DNA of 64,000 nt, from assembly GCF_900104705.1 (NCBI RefSeq), contig NZ_LT629734.1, forward strand, positions 1,116,001-1,180,000, read 5' to 3'. This DNA is from Agrococcus carbonis. Its GTDB lineage: Bacteria; Actinomycetota; Actinomycetes; Actinomycetales; Microbacteriaceae. Made by a program: the position numbers and the translations under genes. The notes under the pieces are model-generated. The model worked only from the letters and a program-made list of their open reading frames with translations. It was not told the DNA's origin and searched no databases. Shown piece by piece: positions 60,603 to 64,000 of this stretch; positions within the stretch are counted from its first letter, which is position 1, and each line of letters opens with the position of its first letter.

Positions 60603-62609
60603 GTGACGGAGGAGTTCTCGCCGAAGCGCTGGCTGATCGGCGAACCGCTCGAGTCCGGCCGCCTCGACGAGCAGCTGCTGCCCAAGCGCATCGCGCTGCC
60701 CGTCTTCGCGAGCGACGCGCTCTCGTCGGTGGCCTACGGCCCGCAGGAGATGTTCCTCGTGCTGACCATCGGCGGCCTCGCCGTGCTCGCCCACGCGCCA
60801 TGGGTGGCGCTCGGCGTCATCTGCCTCATCGCGATCGTCGTCGCGGGCAGCTTCCAGCTCGTGCGTGCCTACCCGTCGGGCGGCGGCGACTACGAGGTCG
60901 CGCACCGCAACCTCGGGCCGCGCGCCGGCCTCGTGGTCGGCGCGGCGCTCCTGATCGACTACGTGCTGACCGTCGCGGTCTCGGTCGCGGCGGGCGTCGA
61001 CAACGTGATCTCGGCGCTCCCCGCACTGGCGCCGTGGAGGGTCGAGCTCGCGGTCGCGCTCATCGCGCTGCTCGCGATCGCCAACCTGCGGGGCGTGCGC
61101 GAGTCGGGCGCGGCCTTCGCCCTGCCGACCTACGTCTTCATCGCATCCGTCGTGCTGCTCGTCGGCACGGGCCTCGTGCGCACGGCGCTCGGCGACCCGC
61201 CGGTCGCCGCCTCGAGCGCCTACGCCGTCGAGGCCGACCCGATCACGCAGGCCGGCCTCGCGCTCCTGCTGCTGCGCGCCTTCGCCTCTGGGTGCTCGGC
61301 GCTCACCGGCATCGAGGCGATCTCGAACGGAGTCCCCGCGTTCCGGCGGCCGAAGGTGCGCAACGCGCGCATCACGCTCCTGCTGCTCGGCGGCGTCTCG
61401 ATCTCGCTCTTCGCGGGCATCACCGCCCTCGGCGTCATCTCGCGCCTCCACTACGCGCAGGATCCCTGCGACCTCATCGGCTACGCCGACTGCGCGACGC
61501 GGCCGCAGCCGTCGGTGATCGCGCAGCTCGCGACCGCGGTCTTCGGCGAGGGCGCACCGCTCGTCTACCTCGTCACCGCATCCACCGCCCTCGTGCTGCT
61601 GCTCGCCGCCAACACCGCCTTCAACGGCTTCCCGCTGCTCGGGAGCGTGCTCGCGGCCAACGGGTTCGCGCCGCGCAGCCTCGCGAACCGCGGCGACCGG
61701 CTCGTGCACTCCAACGGCGTGATCCTGCTCGCGCTCGCGGCAGCGCTGCTGGTGCTCGTGCTGCGGGCCGACGTCAACGCGCTCATCCAGCTGTACGTCA
61801 TCGGCGTCTTCGTCTCCTTCTCGTTCGGGCAGATCGGCATGACGGTGCACTGGCTGCGGCTGCGGCGCACGCGCCGCCGGGAGTTCCGGATGCTGCCGCT
61901 CGCGATCAGCGTGACGTCGGCCCTGTGCACCGGCGCGGTGCTGCTCATCGTCACGGTGACGAAGTTCACGCACGGTGCGTGGGCCGTGTTCGTGCTCGGG
62001 CCGATCCTGTGGTGGCTCATGCTCGGCATCCACCGCTACTACGCGCGAGTGCGCGCCGAGATCGCCGCCGACCGCACGACCGTGTTCGGCGCGAAGGGCG
62101 ACCACGCGATCGTGCTCGTCGAGGAGCTCACGAAGCCCACGCTCAAGGCGCTCGACTACGCGATCGCCGCCCGGCACGCAACGCTCGAGGGCGTCCACGC
62201 CGACGTCGACCCCGAGGCGACCATGCGCCTCGAGCGCCAGTGGAAGGCCGAGGGGGTGCGCGTGCCGCTGCGCATCGTGCCGAGCCCCTACCGCGACGTC
62301 GCCGAACCGGTCGTCGAGCACATCCGTCGGCACCGCGCCGAGCACGGCCCCGAGGTCGTGACGGTCTACACGCCGAAGCTCGTCGGGCTGCGCTGGTGGG
62401 AGCATCTGCTGCACAACCGTCGCTCGACGCGCATCCGCCAGCGCCTCACGCTCGAGCACGGCGTGACGCTCGCGCTCGTGCCCTGGCGGCTGCACCCCGA
62501 CCTGCCGGTCGGCCCGGACCCGCGGCCCCTGCCCGGCGACGCCCGGCGCGGCCAGCCCGCCCGGCCCGTCGTCCGCCAGCAGCACCGGCCGGCCCGGGAG
62601 CGCCGCTAG
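60603..62609 (+). CDS. APC-family permease, KimA-like (potassium importer type)
   Basis: 668 residues from GTG 60603; TATGTT (60591-60596) is 6 nt upstream (leaderless). Twelve helices and a C-terminal cytosolic domain (about 450-668). The start FSPKRWLIGEPLESGRLDEQ followed by LLPKRIALPVFASDALSSVA is characteristic of the KimA/YdaO branch of APC permeases, proton-coupled potassium importers in Bacillus. Annotators often call such genes amino acid permease. With the trkHA operon, the cell would have two potassium uptake systems. Confidence 0.88.
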   Translation: MTEEFSPKRWLIGEPLESGRLDEQLLPKRIALPVFASDALSSVAYGPQEMFLVLTIGGLAVLAHAPWVALGVICLIAIVVAGSFQLVRAYPSGGGDYEVAHRNLGPRAGLVVGAALLIDYVLTVAVSVAAGVDNVISALPALAPWRVELAVALIALLAIANLRGVRESGAAFALPTYVFIASVVLLVGTGLVRTALGDPPVAASSAYAVEADPITQAGLALLLLRAFASGCSALTGIEAISNGVPAFRRPKVRNARITLLLLGGVSISLFAGITALGVISRLHYAQDPCDLIGYADCATRPQPSVIAQLATAVFGEGAPLVYLVTASTALVLLLAANTAFNGFPLLGSVLAANGFAPRSLANRGDRLVHSNGVILLALAAALLVLVLRADVNALIQLYVIGVFVSFSFGQIGMTVHWLRLRRTRRREFRMLPLAISVTSALCTGAVLLIVTVTKFTHGAWAVFVLGPILWWLMLGIHRYYARVRAEIAADRTTVFGAKGDHAIVLVEELTKPTLKALDYAIAARHATLEGVHADVDPEATMRLERQWKAEGVRVPLRIVPSPYRDVAEPVVEHIRRHRAEHGPEVVTVYTPKLVGLRWWEHLLHNRRSTRIRQRLTLEHGVTLALVPWRLHPDLPVGPDPRPLPGDARRGQPARPVVRQQHRPARERR

Positions 62610-62618
62610 CCTCGACGC

Positions 62619-63014
62619 ATGCCCCTGCTGCCGTCGATCGCCGCCGTGCTGGTGGGCGGCGCGCTCGGCACCGCGGCGCGCGCGCTGCTGCAGGCTGCGC
62701 TGCCCGAGTGGTGGCTGCTGCTCGCGGTCAACGCGCTGGGCTCGCTGCTGCTCGGCGTCGCCGTCGCGGCGCTCGCCGACGCGCCGGCGTGGCTGCGCCA
62801 CGGGATCGGCGCCGGCGTGCTCGGCGGCTTCACGACCTTCAGCGCCGTGGCCGTCGCGAGCGTCGCCGCGTCCGCGGGCCGCGGCGGCTGGTCGGCGCTC
62901 GCGCCCGCGCTCCCCGGGATCGCGCTCGCCGTCGGGATGCTGCTCGCGTGCCTCGCGGCGGCCGGCGCCGGGCTCGCGCTCGGGCGGCGCATCGCCCGGA
63001 GCCGGGCGGCATGA
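62619..63014 (+). CDS. crcB: Fluoride efflux channel subunit CrcB (first copy)
   Basis: 131 residues, four helices. GGALGTAARALLQ, LAVNALGSLLLGV and GVLGGFTTFSAVAV are the Fluc/CrcB motifs, including the Asn and Phe of the fluoride path. TAGCCT (62607-62612) is 6 nt before ATG, so there is no leader and no room for a fluoride riboswitch. It overlaps the next crcB by 4 nt, so a heterodimer is likely. Confidence 0.93.
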   Translation: MPLLPSIAAVLVGGALGTAARALLQAALPEWWLLLAVNALGSLLLGVAVAALADAPAWLRHGIGAGVLGGFTTFSAVAVASVAASAGRGGWSALAPALPGIALAVGMLLACLAAAGAGLALGRRIARSRAA

Positions 63015-63385
63015 GCCCGCTCGAGCTGCTCGCGATCGCAGCGGCGGGCGGCGTCGGCGCGACGGTGCGCTTCCTCGCGGGCGCGCTCGCGCCACGGCGG
63101 CCGGCGCGAGCGACGATGGCCGTGAACCTCGTCGCGAGCCTGCTCGCGGGGCTCGCGGCAGGGCTCATGCCCCTCGACGACGCCTGGCGCGCCGTGCTCG
63201 TCACCGGCTTCTGCGGCGGCATGTCGACCTACTCCGCCTTCGCGGTGCAGGCCGTCGAGCAGCTCGAGCGCCGGCGCGGCGGCCACGCGCTCGCGACGGT
63301 CGCCGTGACCCTCGTCGGGGGCGCGCTCGCCGCATCCGCCGGCCTGCTCATCGCCGCGATGCTCGCTCCTGCGGCCGCGGCCTGA
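63011..63385 (+). CDS. crcB: Fluoride efflux channel subunit CrcB (second copy)
   Basis: 124 residues, four helices with GGVGATVRFLAGALA, TMAVNLVASLLAGL and GFCGGMSTYSAFAV. ATG 63011 overlaps the stop of the first copy (ATGA). Two adjacent, divergent copies are the rule in Gram-positive bacteria where the Fluc channel is a dual-topology heterodimer. Confidence 0.93.
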   Translation: MSPLELLAIAAAGGVGATVRFLAGALAPRRPARATMAVNLVASLLAGLAAGLMPLDDAWRAVLVTGFCGGMSTYSAFAVQAVEQLERRRGGHALATVAVTLVGGALAASAGLLIAAMLAPAAAA

Positions 63386-63445
63386 GCGATTCGGAACGCT
63401 GTCCACATCCCGGGCCAGGGCACAGCGGATCGACAGCCGCGATGA

Positions 63446-63509
63446 TACGATGCAGGTTGGACTTGATAGCAGAAGTTCTCCCAATCGTCCGTCGGCATGC
63501 GAGCCGACG
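63446..63509 (+). promoter_or_regulatory. Promoter and leader hairpin of the DUF3073 gene
   Basis: TGATACGAT, an extended -10 (TACGAT at 63446-63451), is followed by a leader with hairpin CGTCGGC (63490-63496)/GCCGACG (63503-63509), loop ATGCGA, 21 nt before ATG 63531. Confidence 0.45.
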
Positions 63510-63530
63510 CCAGTAGCAAGGGGGTCCAGC

Positions 63531-63737
63531 ATGGGTCGTGGCCGCCAGAAGGCAAAGCACACGAAGTTGGCTCGGGAGCTGAAGTCGTTCAGCCCCGACA
63601 TCAACTACAACGCGCTGCAGGCAGAGCTCGGCAGCCGCTCCGGCGACCCCGAGGTCGACAAGTGGGCCGACTACGCCGAGTACCAGCCCGAGGGCGACGA
63701 CTACGCTGACGAGTACCAGACGGGCCGCACCGCCTGA
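63531..63737 (+). CDS. DUF3073 family protein
   Basis: 68 residues: MGRGRQKAKHTKLARELK, FSPDINYNALQAELG and an acidic Tyr-rich tail (KWADYAEYQPEGDDYADEYQ). DUF3073 is restricted to actinobacteria and of unknown role; the basic start suggests nucleic-acid or ribosome contact. AAGGGGG lies before ATG 63531. It has its own promoter. Confidence 0.92.
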   Translation: MGRGRQKAKHTKLARELKSFSPDINYNALQAELGSRSGDPEVDKWADYAEYQPEGDDYADEYQTGRTA

Positions 63738-63782
63738 GCCACCACCTCCGGTTCCGGGCGCCTTGACGCGAAGGAGCCGATC

Positions 63783-64000
63783 GTGACCTCGCACGCCACC
63801 ACGAGCAAGACGCCGCCGATCACCAACGGGCGCGGCCTCGAGCCGACGGTCGTCGGATCGCACGCGACCGCCGCCGCACCGGTCTTCGAGTCGCTGTCGG
63901 TGCTCGATCTGTTCAAGATCGGCATCGGCCCGTCGTCGTCGCACACCGTCGGCCCCATGCGGGCCGCGCTCGACTTCCTCGGGCAGGCGGATGCGTCGGG
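63783..64000 (+). CDS. sdaA: L-serine ammonia-lyase, N-terminal part (truncated by window end)
   Basis: The first 72 codons from GTG 63783 (GAAGGAG ends 7 nt upstream). After an unusual Thr/Ala-rich extension of about 36 residues comes [20 protein letters not shown], the start of the SdaA beta domain of iron-sulfur L-serine dehydratases, which convert serine to pyruvate and ammonia. The catalytic Cys ligands lie beyond the window. Confidence 0.9.
   Translation, partial: MTSHATTSKTPPITNGRGLEPTVVGSHATAAAPVFESLSVLDLFKIGIGPSSSHTVGPMRAALDFLGQADAS

Noticed and set aside
62600..62618. Fluoride riboswitch before crcB
   Set aside because: Only 9 nt separate the previous gene from ATG, and the TAGCCT box implies a leaderless transcript.

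Overview
The window is 64 kb of chromosomal DNA of very high G+C content from an actinobacterium, most like the family Microbacteriaceae. The signs are almost exclusive use of G/C-ending codons, DUF3073 and bS22 (AURKAIP1/COX24-type) small proteins, a DevR/DevS-type system, many leaderless genes, and a short archaeal-type AspRS. The genus cannot be fixed from the sequence. I see no prophage, IS element, integrase, CRISPR array or rRNA. There are three tRNA genes.

Layout. 1-7.5 kb: a lipoprotein start and a histidine phosphatase, aspS, a glutaredoxin, bS22, and a TrkH-TrkA potassium uptake operon whose genes overlap. 7.5-18 kb: proC, a CDF transporter, tadA, upp, a winged-helix regulator behind a long leader that encodes a leaderless Met-rich peptide, a candidate structured RNA, and an ArsR-controlled pair of CPBP/YhfC-like membrane proteins with a repeated operator. 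18-24 kb: an asparaginase, then an overlapping operon of alkyltransferase, sigma factor and alkyltransferase, then FKBP and OsmC. 24-28.7 kb: a dormancy/hypoxia-like island (two Usp proteins, a DevR-like regulator, a small membrane protein, a DevS-like kinase) bordered by a self-contained transcription unit for a 34-residue peptide with a duplicated DDDIIM motif. 28.7-36 kb: tRNA-Arg, a cold-shock gene, secreted and cell-wall proteins, two tRNA-Ser genes, a HAD phosphatase and serS. 36-47 kb: a lipid kinase, pheA with an aromatic decarboxylase, pgm, and a cell-envelope operon vanY-capA-GGF protein-capA. 45-60 kb: a DHA2 exporter, CsbD, CitE, recQ with an S4 protein, a DEAD-box helicase with a repetitive tail, a DUF2510 protein and an RND exporter. 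60-64 kb: a TipA-like MerR regulator divergent from a KimA-like permease, a crcB pair, DUF3073 and the start of sdaA.

DNA-level patterns run across the genes. (1) Many genes have a TANNNT box 6-7 nt before the start codon, so they are probably leaderless. (2) GGATGCG/CGCATCC is strikingly frequent and brings in codons (GAT, GCA) otherwise avoided. (3) Two families of palindromic REP-like repeats (TCGATACG...CTCGA and CGTGACGCGTGCG...CTCCTCGACC) fill intergenic spaces, mostly where converging genes end.

The best candidates for something undescribed are the duplicated-motif peptide at 24.0 kb, the leader/uORF before the winged-helix regulator at 11.5-11.8 kb, and the alkyltransferase-sigma-alkyltransferase operon at 19.2-20.8 kb.
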